Positions 18,426 to 27,330 of a DNA stretch of 64,000 bases are shown here, piece after piece. Each line of letters opens with the position of its first letter. Position 1 is the first letter of the stretch. The DNA lies in NCBI GenBank assembly GCA_045046885.1, contig JASFYX010000009.1, positions 1-64,000 on the forward strand, given 5' to 3'. Both the position numbers and the translations under genes were made by a program. The notes beneath the pieces were generated by a model. The model ran no database searches and had not been told where the DNA came from. It saw only the letters and a program-made list of their open reading frames with translations. The stretch comes from CG1-02-35-72 sp045046885. Lineage in GTDB: Bacteria > Bacteroidota > Bacteroidia > Flavobacteriales > Flavobacteriaceae.

Positions 18426-19561
18426 TTTCTAAGAATTCCTTTTTCTTCAATATATTTTACTATTTTTTTTGAGGCTAAACCATCTCCATAAGGATTATGT
18501 AATAAGCTCATTTTTTTATAAGTATTGGTATTGTCTATCAATTTATTTACCTCTAAAACAATTTTATTTTCATTAGTTCCTACGAGAATTACCGTACCTG
18601 CTTTAACGGCTTCGGGTCTTTCAGTATTAGATCGCATTACCAAAACGGGTTTCCCTAAACTAGGTGCTTCTTCTTGAACACCTCCGCTATCAGTTAAAAT
18701 TATATATGACTTACTCATTAACCAAACAAATGCGGGATAGGTTAAAGGTTTTATCAATTGAATATTATCTATATTTTGTAACAGCTCGTAAACAGGTTTT
18801 TGTACATTTGGATTTAAGTGAACGGGATATATTATCTGAATATTTGAATTTTTTATTGCAATGCGTTTCAATGCGTTACAAATATTTATAAATCCTTGGC
18901 CGTGGTTTTCTCTTCTATGACCTGTAACTAAAATAATTTTTCTAGTTTCATTAGTAATTGTTTTTAAAAAATCTATTTCTTGATTACTATAAGATTCCTT
19001 ATTTACTTTTTTTTCACTAAAATATAATGCGTCAATTACTGTATTCCCAGTGACTAGAATATCATTTTTAGAGATATTTTCATTTAATAAATTTTGTTTT
19101 GAAATAACTGTAGGTGCAAAATGATAATCAGCTATACGCCCTGTTACTTGCCTATTTATTTCCTCTGGAAAAGGTGATAGTTTATTATTTGTTCTTAAAC
19201 CTGCCTCTATATGACAAATTTTGGCTCCCGAATAAAAAGCAGCAATACTTGTTGCCATTGTAGTTGTGGTATCGCCATGCACAAAGACATAATTTGGATT
19301 GAGCTTTTCTAAAATGGGTTTTAATCCCGTTATAATATTAGCCGTTAGATTATATAAGTTTTGATTGGGTTTCATTAGGTTCAAATCATAATCTGGTATA
19401 ATTTCAAAGAAATTTAATACTTGGTCTAACATTTCTCTATGTTGTGCAGTGATACACACTTTTGTTTCAAAAGAATTGTTTTTCATAAATTCTTTAACTA
19501 AAGGTGCCATCTTTATAGCTTCTGGTCGTGTGCCGAATACAATTAAATTTTTTATTTTCAA
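18422..19561 (-). CDS. wecB: UDP-N-acetylglucosamine 2-epimerase (non-hydrolysing)
   Basis: This 379-residue enzyme interconverts UDP-GlcNAc and UDP-ManNAc in the cytoplasm. VFGTRPEAIKMAPL opens the protein. FVHGDTTTTMATSIAAFY, HIEAGLRTNNKLSPFPEEINR and LTDSGGVQEEAPSLGKPVLV are conserved epimerase motifs. The start is a TTG at 19561: an in-frame TAA lies five codons upstream (19574-19576), no ATG or GTG intervenes, and the first internal ATG falls after the essential GTRPEAIK motif. It is the first gene of the overlapping seven-gene run that ends at 11257. The low-efficiency start may limit output of the whole coupled run. Confidence 0.95.
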   Translation of the reverse strand: MKIKNLIVFGTRPEAIKMAPLVKEFMKNNSFETKVCITAQHREMLDQVLNFFEIIPDYDLNLMKPNQNLYNLTANIITGLKPILEKLNPNYVFVHGDTTTTMATSIAAFYSGAKICHIEAGLRTNNKLSPFPEEINRQVTGRIADYHFAPTVISKQNLLNENISKNDILVTGNTVIDALYFSEKKVNKESYSNQEIDFLKTITNETRKIILVTGHRRENHGQGFINICNALKRIAIKNSNIQIIYPVHLNPNVQKPVYELLQNIDNIQLIKPLTYPAFVWLMSKSYIILTDSGGVQEEAPSLGKPVLVMRSNTERPEAVKAGTVILVGTNENKIVLEVNKLIDNTNTYKKMSLLHNPYGDGLASKKIVKYIEEKGILRK

Positions 19562-19685
19562 TATTTCAGTAAATTAAATTTAAAAACAAATATTTTCCAT
19601 ACCCATAGAGGTTAGTAAATTAAAATCTAATTCTATGATGTCAATTTTAATATTTTTACAATAAATATTTAAAATTCTACTCTTC

Positions 19686-20714
19686 TTATTGGTAATTCTT
19701 CAAATATTTATTCAATTCAAAAAGGAGGATAATTATTAATGTCAGCCCCACCAAATACAAGGTATATAATCCAGGCGCGCGACTAATAATAGACACTTTT
19801 GTCCCCACACTGCTAAAGCCCGATACTTTATTTATAATCTCACCTTCTTCTACTTTAACTGTGTTTATTTCTTCAAGTCTCGTATTAATTTCTTTCTGAA
19901 TTTTAAACAATTCTAATTCGTTGGCTTTTTTGTTCGACTTTGACGACAGGTCAATTTGTGTAGCGGGTGTTTTCTTTTCGGCTTCTTTAAGTAAAACTTG
20001 TTTATAAAGGTTTCTTAAAGAATCTATTTGGGCTAATTGTGTTGTTAATTCGCGTTTTTCAAACGCTATATTATTGTCAAATGTTTTCTTCTGACTTTTA
20101 AAATAGTTGTTTTTAGAAAGGTTGTCTATAATGGTAGATTCTAACTTCTTAAAAATATCATTTTTAGTCGCTTTAACAATGATTTTATGGTTTTTGAAAT
20201 TAAATTTTGTGAGTGAGTTTAAATATACGTTAGCATCAATTAATTTTACAGACGTTGTATCTGCTGTTTTTATAAACTCATCTAAAAGCGATAGTTTTTC
20301 ATTTTCTGTAATAACAGGCGCTATTTCAAAAGATTTTAAATTTGCTGCTTCTTGATTACTAATATTAAACAACTTAGACAATCCTACAGTATCTTTTTGC
20401 ATAACCAAATTGTTATAATTCGTTATATTATTATACAATTGATAAATACTGTTAAAGTTGGCAGAAACAACCATATTAGAAGTATAGGCTCTTTCTGTTC
20501 CTTCACTAAAATAGCCACCAAAAAAACCAATAATAGCAGCAATAGCAAATTTTATAAAGTGCTTTCTTAAGAAGAGTAAAACAAATATTAAAGCGTTAAA
20601 CAAAAATTTTAATAAATCGCCAATAGCTTTAAAAAGTTTGGTAAACCCATTTCCTATTAACTGAAAAAGTTTTCCAATTTCTATTTCGTCTTCTTGATTT
20701 TCTTTTGTATTCAT
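19686..20714 (-). CDS. Chain-length determinant (Wzz-like) protein
   Basis: This 342-residue inner-membrane protein has a first membrane segment at about 48-66 followed by GGYFSEGTERAYTSNMVV, a long periplasmic helical region with coiled-coil character at about 205-285, and a C-terminal membrane segment (TLYLVGLTLIIILLF, about 315-333). This two-helix layout is that of Wzz/polysaccharide co-polymerases, which set glycan length. No C-terminal kinase domain is present. The unusually long cytoplasmic N-terminus (about 47 residues) contains an extra amphipathic or membrane-associated stretch. It lies 10 bp downstream of the DUF6909 gene and 124 bp upstream of wecB. Confidence 0.82.
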   Translation of the reverse strand: MNTKENQEDEIEIGKLFQLIGNGFTKLFKAIGDLLKFLFNALIFVLLFLRKHFIKFAIAAIIGFFGGYFSEGTERAYTSNMVVSANFNSIYQLYNNITNYNNLVMQKDTVGLSKLFNISNQEAANLKSFEIAPVITENEKLSLLDEFIKTADTTSVKLIDANVYLNSLTKFNFKNHKIIVKATKNDIFKKLESTIIDNLSKNNYFKSQKKTFDNNIAFEKRELTTQLAQIDSLRNLYKQVLLKEAEKKTPATQIDLSSKSNKKANELELFKIQKEINTRLEEINTVKVEEGEIINKVSGFSSVGTKVSIISRAPGLYTLYLVGLTLIIILLFELNKYLKNYQ

Positions 20715-20724
20715 AACTATTTTA

Positions 20725-22383
20725 TTAGTCTGTTAATATTTTGTCTAGTATTTTTTGTGTGATGATATAAGTTGGTTCTACACCTGTTGTCCCTAGGCCT
20801 CCCGAAGCCAGTGTGCTCCCTGTTTCTAATGGGTTATCTGAAGCGTAATAAGCATAGCTTACTTTTACATCTTTACTTATATTGCCACGTATTTGCGAGG
20901 CACTCTGAATAGCTTTTTGATAATGTGCGCCTTCCATTTCTAGACCAATGACATTCCAAGTAGAATTGTGGAAAAATTCTAAAATGTCTTTATTCTGTAA
21001 GGACGTTCCTAAAACTGTTATCATAGCACCGTCAAATACATTACCACTAAAGCCTTTTAAATCTTCTTTTGACAGTTGGTTTACAAATGGATAATTATCG
21101 GCTGTTCCTTCAAAAATATGTGATGTCGGAATCATAATATCGCCTTTACCGCCCTCTAAAATACCTGCTTTACCCATTATAGAAACCGACTTTACATCTA
21201 AATGATGTTTTTTGCCTTTGTTACATTCATAAGGTTTTAAAAGTTCATCCATCGTTTCGAATGCTTGCTCGCCAAAAGCGTAATCCATAACAACTAAAAC
21301 AGCATTGTCTTTGGTTTTAAATCTGCTTTTTGAAGTATCAATTATTTGCACATTAATATTGGTTCCTGATGTGTCTTTTATGTATATCAGGCCATTTTTG
21401 GCTGCGTAATTTTTAACCTTTTTTTGAAGTATTTCGTCAGTACTTAACATTTCAAAAAAGGCAATTCCTTTATTGTCTTTGTTTTCCTTTTTTAAGGCGA
21501 GTGGCGCATACATAGAATTCATTACGCTGTGCATATTAGCACTGATAATATGAATTGGTCGCTCCAATAAATCGTTTTTAAACAGGATTTCTTTAATGTT
21601 ATTAGCCCAAATATCTCCATAAACGTGATGTCCTATACTTTCGCGGAGTTCTGAACTAAATGTAATAACACGTTTTTCGTTATTAAGTGCTTCGTCTAAA
21701 GCTAGCTTGCCCAGCCAATAAAATATTTCGAATAATCTATTAGGGTTGCTTTTGCTTGAAAATAGTTTGTCTGTTTCTTGGACTTCTATAAAATTTCGGC
21801 CAAGAATACCAGCAAGATGTGCCAATAATACTTCTTTTTCCTCAGTTTTTAATTTTTTATTATAGATAACTACGTCTTCTAAATGACGCCATTCGCGGGT
21901 TGTTTCGCCATTTTCGTTTATCAAGACATTGTCTTTTATTTTATGACTTTCTATAAACAAAAAAGTTAAGTGTGTCAAAATATCATAAATTTCTGAACGT
22001 CCTCTTGTCACCTCAATATTCATCTGATTCTTATCTATTCTGTAACAATTTCTGCGGCGTTTGGCAGGAATAATAGTTTTAAAATGTGAATTCCTAAACC
22101 CTTCATCGGCAGTTAAATTTATATATTGACATTCTTCTATACCTTCTGGTAATCTGTCTATTACATAGCTCAATCCGTTAAGTTCTACCTTTGAGCTATC
22201 AGCAATTGAACCATAAATCTCTGGACGTAGTGCTAGTAAAGCACTGCGTAAAGTTTCACCAGAAATACCCATAGGCTTGTAAAAACCACGGTTAAATAAA
22301 TGACGCATGGTTATATAAAGACGCTCTATGGCTTTTGAAGATTCTTGGGCTCTGGTTCTGGGTTTGCTTGTGTTTTGTAGCAT
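20725..22383 (-). CDS. DUF6909-type protein with nucleoside-phosphorylase-like C-terminus
   Basis: This 552-residue soluble protein has no signal peptide or membrane helix and matches the Bacteroidota-specific group called DUF6909. The N-terminal half (about 10-300) is unassigned. In the C-terminal half I see KGDIMIPTSHIFEGT (about 420), MITVLGTS, VIGLEMEGAHYQKAI (about 478-492) and YAYYASDNP (about 510). Their order recalls purine nucleoside phosphorylase/MTA-SAH nucleosidase enzymes, where the MEG/MEA and SD motifs bind ribose and base. The resemblance is my inference. It shares a transcription unit with the Wzz-like gene (10-bp gap). Function is unknown; a nucleotide or nucleoside role is a reasonable guess. 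Confidence 0.8.
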   Translation of the reverse strand: MLQNTSKPRTRAQESSKAIERLYITMRHLFNRGFYKPMGISGETLRSALLALRPEIYGSIADSSKVELNGLSYVIDRLPEGIEECQYINLTADEGFRNSHFKTIIPAKRRRNCYRIDKNQMNIEVTRGRSEIYDILTHLTFLFIESHKIKDNVLINENGETTREWRHLEDVVIYNKKLKTEEKEVLLAHLAGILGRNFIEVQETDKLFSSKSNPNRLFEIFYWLGKLALDEALNNEKRVITFSSELRESIGHHVYGDIWANNIKEILFKNDLLERPIHIISANMHSVMNSMYAPLALKKENKDNKGIAFFEMLSTDEILQKKVKNYAAKNGLIYIKDTSGTNINVQIIDTSKSRFKTKDNAVLVVMDYAFGEQAFETMDELLKPYECNKGKKHHLDVKSVSIMGKAGILEGGKGDIMIPTSHIFEGTADNYPFVNQLSKEDLKGFSGNVFDGAMITVLGTSLQNKDILEFFHNSTWNVIGLEMEGAHYQKAIQSASQIRGNISKDVKVSYAYYASDNPLETGSTLASGGLGTTGVEPTYIITQKILDKILTD

Positions 22384-22444
22384 ATAATTTTTTGCAAAGA
22401 TATTTATATTTAAATAAACCTACTTTTATATTTAATTATTTGTT

Positions 22445-24067
22445 TTAATGTAACAATTTCTGATAGATCGTGGTGTCGTTTAAAACGCTGAGGGCTTTTT
22501 GTAAAATTTTATCATTCTGTAATGCGTATGTGTATTTCCCTTCAGAAAAATAATAGCGTCTTACAATTTCTAAAGCCAATTTTTCCTCAATTATAGTTTT
22601 GTCTTGCTGTAGCTGACTAAACTGTTTTGATACTATTTCGGCATTTAATTTACTTAAAGTCTTTTCTATGTTAATGTTTGCTTTTGTAGCTAAATCACTA
22701 CTCTTTTTAAAGCTTTTTTGAACTGGAGATACAAATATATCTTCTGATTTTAAAAAGCTTGTAAAATTTTTGAAATCGGTTTGAGATAATTTAAAATTCT
22801 CTGCCGAGTTAATCGTTTTGTGTTTATAAAAGTATTGTGTTGCAAATTTAAATACAGCCTGAGATTTTAAGAGTTTTTTAGTGGTTTCGCTTTGTTTGTT
22901 TAAAGTCACTTTAACATCTGGCGCTATACCGCCACCTCCTAAAATTTTACGCCCGTTTTTAGTTTTATATTCTGGTCTTTTAAGGTCTGAAAACTTTGGA
23001 ATGCTATCGCCTTTCCTGTTAGTGTAATCTAACTCCTGAATATTACGCCCACTTGGTGTATAGTATTTAGAAATGGTTAATTTGAATTGTGTGCCATAAG
23101 ACAATTTTCTATAGCGTTGTACCAAACCTTTCCCATAAGAGCGTTGACCGACAATAACGGCTCTGTCTAAATCTTGTAAAGCGCCTGATACAATTTCTGA
23201 AGCGGAAGCGGAGCGCCCATTTACCAAAACAACTAAAGGCATACTAATATCTAAAGGTTCTTTTTGAGTGCGATATGTATTGCTCCATTTTTTAACTTTT
23301 GCTTTAGTAGAGACCACTAATTGTCCTTTTGGTACAAAAAGACTCACAATGTCAATCGCCTGATTCAACAAACCGCCAGGATTTGCCCTTAAGTCTAAAA
23401 CAAGTTGTGTCATACCTTGTTCCTTAAGTTTTAAGAAAGCTGATTCTACTTCATCAAAAGCTTTTTCGTTAAACCGCGATAAAACAATATATCCTGTGTT
23501 TTTAGCTAACATTGTAGAAAAAGACACTGGATTTTGAATTATAGAACTCAGTTTGAGTTTCTTTTCAATTACTTTATCCTGTCGTTTTAACTTTAATGTG
23601 ATTTCTGTATCGGGCAAACCGCGTAATTGAGAAAGTGTAGATTCTTTTTGCTTAGCATTTATCTTTATGTTGTTAATAGCTAGAATTTCATCACCAATAA
23701 AAACAGACGCCTTAGAGGCGGGTGTATTTTGATAAATATCTGTCACAATAAGCTTATTACCTCTAAACTTAGAAATAGCGCCGGTGCCTCCAAACTGACC
23801 ATTAGCATTTATTCTTACAGTTTCGATACCTTGTTCGTCATAAAAACGCGTGTAAGGATCTAAACTGTGTAACATGCTATTTATGCCAACTTGATTTATC
23901 TTAGCTGGATTAATCTCGTCTATATAATACATATTTAACTCTTTAAATAGTGTTGTATAAATTTCAATTTGTTTGGCTATCTCAAAAAAGTCAGATTTAT
24001 AAGCAACCGACACGGCAACGCTTATTACCAAAAAGGCTATGACACTTATTTTTTTTATTTTACTCAT
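22445..24067 (-). CDS. S41-family C-terminal processing protease (CtpA-like)
   Basis: This 540-residue periplasmic serine protease has one N-terminal membrane anchor or signal (about 7-22). A PDZ domain lies at about 85-165 (GGTGAISKFRGNKL, SVFIGDEILAINN). The S41 catalytic domain has LVLDLRANPGGLL and the Ser288/Lys313 dyad in NGRSASASEI and RSYGKGLVQ, with the family's usual 25-residue spacing. A helical C-terminal tail of about 150 residues follows. Such proteases trim or degrade periplasmic and outer-membrane proteins by C-terminal recognition. It lies 76 bp downstream of rnpA on the same strand, a pairing I would expect to be conserved in this lineage. Confidence 0.95.
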   Translation of the reverse strand: MSKIKKISVIAFLVISVAVSVAYKSDFFEIAKQIEIYTTLFKELNMYYIDEINPAKINQVGINSMLHSLDPYTRFYDEQGIETVRINANGQFGGTGAISKFRGNKLIVTDIYQNTPASKASVFIGDEILAINNIKINAKQKESTLSQLRGLPDTEITLKLKRQDKVIEKKLKLSSIIQNPVSFSTMLAKNTGYIVLSRFNEKAFDEVESAFLKLKEQGMTQLVLDLRANPGGLLNQAIDIVSLFVPKGQLVVSTKAKVKKWSNTYRTQKEPLDISMPLVVLVNGRSASASEIVSGALQDLDRAVIVGQRSYGKGLVQRYRKLSYGTQFKLTISKYYTPSGRNIQELDYTNRKGDSIPKFSDLKRPEYKTKNGRKILGGGGIAPDVKVTLNKQSETTKKLLKSQAVFKFATQYFYKHKTINSAENFKLSQTDFKNFTSFLKSEDIFVSPVQKSFKKSSDLATKANINIEKTLSKLNAEIVSKQFSQLQQDKTIIEEKLALEIVRRYYFSEGKYTYALQNDKILQKALSVLNDTTIYQKLLH

Positions 24068-24143
24068 AAAAATATCCTTATTAGGATTTCATTATCCAAA
24101 TATAATCAAGAAAAGCTACAAAATAGGCGACTTAGATAAAAAT

Positions 24144-24515
24144 TTAGGAGATACTTTTAATAAATTTATCAAAAATATTAATCATTTTGGTATTGAGGAT
24201 AGAGCTATCGTACTTTTTATCGTCCATAAAAACAACCATCATAATATATTTTTTGTCTATTGATTGATAAAATTCCTTTTTATTTAAACGATAAACTTCT
24301 CTAAGTTGGCGCTTAATTCTATTACGATCTACAGCTTTTTTTATCAATCTTTTAGGAACAGAAAAGCCCACTTGAAGCAGTTTATTACCGTCGTGGTCGT
24401 TTTCTAAAAATACTATCCGTAAAGGAAATATACTAATTGATTTCCCTTCAGAAAAAAGTATTTCTATAAGTTTTTTATGTTTTAATTTTTCTTGTTTACG
24501 AAAAGTAAAATCCAT
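24144..24515 (-). CDS. rnpA: Ribonuclease P protein component
   Basis: This is a 123-residue basic protein that assists the RNase P RNA in trimming tRNA 5' ends. The diagnostic RNRIKRQLREVYR motif is present, with FSVPKRLIKKAVD just before it and the central cleft residues of FTFRKQEKLKH at the N-terminus. Length is typical. I chose the ATG at 24515; the codon before it is a TTG. The rpmH gene that often precedes rnpA is not found here. Its upstream region (24516-24776) is shared with the divergent pentahaem gene. Confidence 0.95.
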   Translation of the reverse strand: MDFTFRKQEKLKHKKLIEILFSEGKSISIFPLRIVFLENDHDGNKLLQVGFSVPKRLIKKAVDRNRIKRQLREVYRLNKKEFYQSIDKKYIMMVVFMDDKKYDSSILNTKMINIFDKFIKSIS

Positions 24516-24688
24516 CAAGGCAAAAGTAGTAAATTAATAAAGAGTTCTATACTAAGGTTTTTAATAAATTTAATGTCTTAATTTAACATATTATAAAATA
24601 TATAATCTTATTTCTAATTTACTAATTTAACAACACTTTCATTTATAATTATTTAAAATAAATTGTGTTGTTTAACAAATGATTTTCT

Positions 24689-24702
24689 ATGATATATATC
24701 AT
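24689..24702. promoter_or_regulatory. Crp/Fnr-type palindrome upstream of pentahaem gene
   Basis: ATGATATATATCAT is a perfect 14-bp palindrome with core TGAT-ATAT-ATCA, close to the Fnr consensus TTGAT-N4-ATCAA. Its centre (24695.5) lies 30.5 bp before the first base of the -7 box at 24726, which would place it near -42 of the likely transcript, the usual class II activator position. The same TGAT-N4-ATCA core recurs at 32410-32421 with nearly the same spacing. Regulator identity is inferred. Confidence 0.6.
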
Positions 24703-24725
24703 TTTATTAATTTGGGGTTCTTCCT

Positions 24726-24733
24726 TACCTTTG
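24726..24733 (+). promoter_or_regulatory. -7 promoter box (TACCTTTG) of pentahaem gene
   Basis: TACCTTTG fits the Bacteroidota primary-sigma -7 consensus TAnnTTTG. It lies 43 bp before the ATG at 24777, so the leader would be short. No good TTG -33 element sits at the expected distance, which fits an activator-dependent promoter using the palindrome just upstream. The call is a pattern match only. Confidence 0.5.
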
Positions 24734-24776
24734 TAAGGTTAAAAAATAACATTCTATACTATTTAAATTAAAAAAA

Positions 24777-26765
24777 ATGAAAACACGTAAATTATTATTT
24801 GTAACATCAATTTTATTTTTAGGCCTTCTTTTCCAAAACTGTAAACATGATGTTCCGCCAGCTCCTATTACTCCAGAAGATACGGCACAACAAGCTTTTG
24901 ATAATGCTGATGCTTTAAATGGTGCAAGACTTTATGATAAATTCTATCAAACGGGTACAGCTAGTATTGCTGGAACAGACTTTACTGCTCCCTCAGACGC
25001 TACTGTAAATTTAAGTGAAATTACAGATTATGGTAATTTTTACCGCTGTAAACAATGTCACGGGTGGGATCAATTAGCCAATACAGCTGCTTATATCAAT
25101 AGAGCTCCTAAAACAAACAGACCAGATGTGTCTCCTCAAACATTAGAAGATGCCATAAATGTTGATGATATTTTAACCCTTTTCGACGATATTAAACACA
25201 CAGGTGGTGCTCCAGTTTCTGCTTCTAGAACTGCAGATGGTACAAATCCTACTCTTGGTGGTAACGAAATGCCCGATTATGGTAAAATCTTATCCGATAA
25301 ACAAATTTGGGATTTAGTGAAGTTCTTAAAAACACGTGCCATTGACACTAACTTATTGTACGATATAACTACAACTGGTGCTTACCCTACAGGCTCACGT
25401 GTCTTTTCTAATATAGGTAAAGATGGCGATGCTGCTGCGGGTGATACTTTTATTACAAATAATTGTGCAACATGTCACGGTGCTGATGGTGCAGAATTAA
25501 ATTTAGAAGGATTTGGTTTAGGAGAATATGCTAGATTAAAACCTTACGAAATACAATTCCAAGCTTTAAATGGTCATTTAGGTTCTATTATGTTAGGTGC
25601 TAATTCTGCTACTGTAGCAGATATTAAAAACATGCTTAAGGCATTACAAGACGAAGTAAAATATCCTAGATTACCTTTAACTCAAGAACAATTAGATCAA
25701 CTAGCTTATGATGCTGCAGACGGTTTAAATGGTGCCAGATTATACGATAAGTTTTATGTAACAGGTGGTACTGGTGTTGCTGGTACAAACTTTAATAATA
25801 CTGTAGATACTTCAATTACTTTAACCGACATAACCGATTTTGGTAATTTTTATCGTTGTAAACAATGTCACGGATGGGATCAATTAGGTACTACTGGAGG
25901 TTATATTGACAGGGCACCTAAAATCGACAGGCCAGATGTTGCAGATTTAACATTTACTGATATAATTAATGTAGATCCTATTAGAACTGTATTTGATCAT
26001 ATTAAAAATACTGGTGGTAGATTGGTCGATGCTACCAAAACAGCTGATGGTACTAATGCGTCACTAGGTGGTAACGAAATGCCTGATTTCGGCAAGATAT
26101 TAACTGACTCTCAAATTTGGGACATCGTAAAATTCTTGAAAGAGCGTGCTATTGACACTTCCTTACTTTATGATATTAACTTAACAGGAACATATCCTAC
26201 AGGCTCAAGAACATTTGACAATGTAGGTTTGGATGGTGATGCTGTAGCTGGTGATACTTTCTTAACAGACAATTGCTTAAGCTGTCATGGTACTGATGGT
26301 AACACTTTAAATCTTGAAGATTTTGGATTGGGTCAATACGGTAGATTAAAACCATACGAACTACAACATCAAGCTGTTTCTGGTCACCTAGGCTCTTCTA
26401 TGATGGGTGCCAACAGCGCAACAGTTGATGACATTAAAAATATGCTTAAAGCGCTTCAAGACGATACTAAATACCCAGACTTTACGGCAGCTGCTACTGT
26501 GTCTTTTGCTACAGATATTCAGCCTATTTTTGATGCTAATTGTATAGCTTGCCATGCTGGTGGTATAAATCCTAATTTAACTACCGGTAATAGTTATGCT
26601 GCTATTACAAATGGTACTTATGTTGTTGCGGGTAATTTAACTACAAGTTTACTTTACCAAAGAATGATGGGTAATGGTAACATAATGCCACCTACTGGCG
26701 CCTTAAGTAGTGCAGATGTAGATTTAGTTATGAATTGGATTTTACAGGGTGCTCAAGACAACTAA
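24777..26765 (+). CDS. Pentahaem c-type cytochrome lipoprotein with internal duplication
   Basis: This 662-residue lipoprotein has signal peptide and lipobox LLFQNC, with Cys22 as the lipidation site, so it is predicted to be membrane-anchored outside the cytoplasm. Five CXXCH haem-binding motifs start at Cys91, Cys230, Cys361, Cys500 and Cys589. Residues about 40-300 and 310-570 are a tandem duplication with an exact 270-residue period, each with two haems and a GGNEMPD Met-ligand candidate (Met165, Met435). Residues about 573-662 form a fifth, separate haem domain (FATDIQPIFDANC) that is also found in the lipoprotein at 31966. Likely role: electron transfer at the cell envelope, with catalytic activity possible but unproven. 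Its promoter region has an Fnr-like site, and a strong terminator follows. Confidence 0.92.
   Translation: MKTRKLLFVTSILFLGLLFQNCKHDVPPAPITPEDTAQQAFDNADALNGARLYDKFYQTGTASIAGTDFTAPSDATVNLSEITDYGNFYRCKQCHGWDQLANTAAYINRAPKTNRPDVSPQTLEDAINVDDILTLFDDIKHTGGAPVSASRTADGTNPTLGGNEMPDYGKILSDKQIWDLVKFLKTRAIDTNLLYDITTTGAYPTGSRVFSNIGKDGDAAAGDTFITNNCATCHGADGAELNLEGFGLGEYARLKPYEIQFQALNGHLGSIMLGANSATVADIKNMLKALQDEVKYPRLPLTQEQLDQLAYDAADGLNGARLYDKFYVTGGTGVAGTNFNNTVDTSITLTDITDFGNFYRCKQCHGWDQLGTTGGYIDRAPKIDRPDVADLTFTDIINVDPIRTVFDHIKNTGGRLVDATKTADGTNASLGGNEMPDFGKILTDSQIWDIVKFLKERAIDTSLLYDINLTGTYPTGSRTFDNVGLDGDAVAGDTFLTDNCLSCHGTDGNTLNLEDFGLGQYGRLKPYELQHQAVSGHLGSSMMGANSATVDDIKNMLKALQDDTKYPDFTAAATVSFATDIQPIFDANCIACHAGGINPNLTTGNSYAAITNGTYVVAGNLTTSLLYQRMMGNGNIMPPTGALSSADVDLVMNWILQGAQDN
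24894..26483 (+). repeat. 810-bp in-gene tandem duplication (two dihaem units)
   Basis: Codons about 40-299 and 310-569 of the pentahaem gene align with no net indel: every haem motif, NFYRCKQCHGWDQL, GGNEMPD and DIKNMLKALQD recurs exactly 270 codons later. The copies are approximately 24894-25673 and 25704-26483. They have clearly diverged at many codons, so the duplication is old and maintained by selection, not a recent assembly artefact. Confidence 0.9.
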
Positions 26766-26794
26766 TCGTTATAAGCACATTAAATAATTTATTA

Positions 26795-26821
26795 AAAAAG
26801 CTACCTCACGGTAGCTTTTTT
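26795..26821. terminator. Intrinsic terminator after pentahaem gene
   Basis: Stem GCTACC/GGTAGC (26800-26815) with loop TCAC is flanked by an A-run on the left and a T-run on the right. It begins about 30 bp after the stop at 26765 and would terminate the plus-strand transcript. The symmetrical A and T runs allow it to work in both directions. Confidence 0.88.
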
Positions 26822-27280
26822 ATTTGCTTAAACTTCGCTAATACTTATTCATGTTTACTATTGTTATACACCTCACTAAAAGAACAATAAACAATTACAA
26901 CGTGAGTTTGGTATAATAATTTATCTTAATAAATGATAATCAACAATTTAAATATATGATTAAAAATTAGAATGTCTCCTTGAGCGCAGTTTAAAGGTTC
27001 TAAATAGTTCTCGACTGCACCCGCTTACCGCTACAGACTCGAACAGACAAAGTGAAAATAATCAACACAATTTGTTTTATTATTTATATTTCTTAAGTCG
27101 AGATTAGGTTAATAACAAGGATTTTCCTTTGAGCAATTCAATTTTTAAATATTCTATCCTTAAAGTACTAATTAGATTGTAAGCTGAGTTGTAAAGTTGT
27201 TGTGTTTTTTGTTGCAGTTATAAAAACTAACATATTCTATTTTGTAAAACTTAACGCTAGTACAGCAAAGTGTTTTGCAT
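26822..27280. other. Intergenic region between convergent units, no gene seen
   Basis: About 460 bp separate the terminators of the convergent cytochrome units. I find no ORF with coding character, no tRNA-like fold and no conserved RNA motif that I recognise. The only structure is a decayed REP-like inverted repeat at 26978-27056. The rest is AT-rich and probably the remains of degraded sequence. Confidence 0.6.
26978..27056. repeat. Decayed REP-like repeat
   Basis: TTGAGCGCAGT (26980-26990) and TTCTCGACTGCACC (27008-27021) form a mismatched inverted repeat. GACTCGAACAGAC (27037-27049) looks like a further fragment. The GAGCGCAGT and TCGACTGC cores match the element at 4217-4290. The mismatches suggest an old copy. 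GC content is visibly higher than in the surrounding intergenic DNA. Confidence 0.5.
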
Positions 27281-27308
27281 AAAAAAAACCGAGCCTTATG
27301 GCTCGGTT
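27281..27308 (-). terminator. Intrinsic terminator of the NrfCD-cytochrome operon
   Basis: On the minus strand the hairpin AACCGAGCC-ATAA-GGCTCGGTT (27287-27308) is followed by a run of T (A-run at 27281-27288 on the plus strand). It lies 22 bp after the stop of the last operon gene at 27331 and closes the seven-gene unit. Confidence 0.9.
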
Positions 27309-27330
27309 TTAAATTTAAAGAGTTGGTTAA

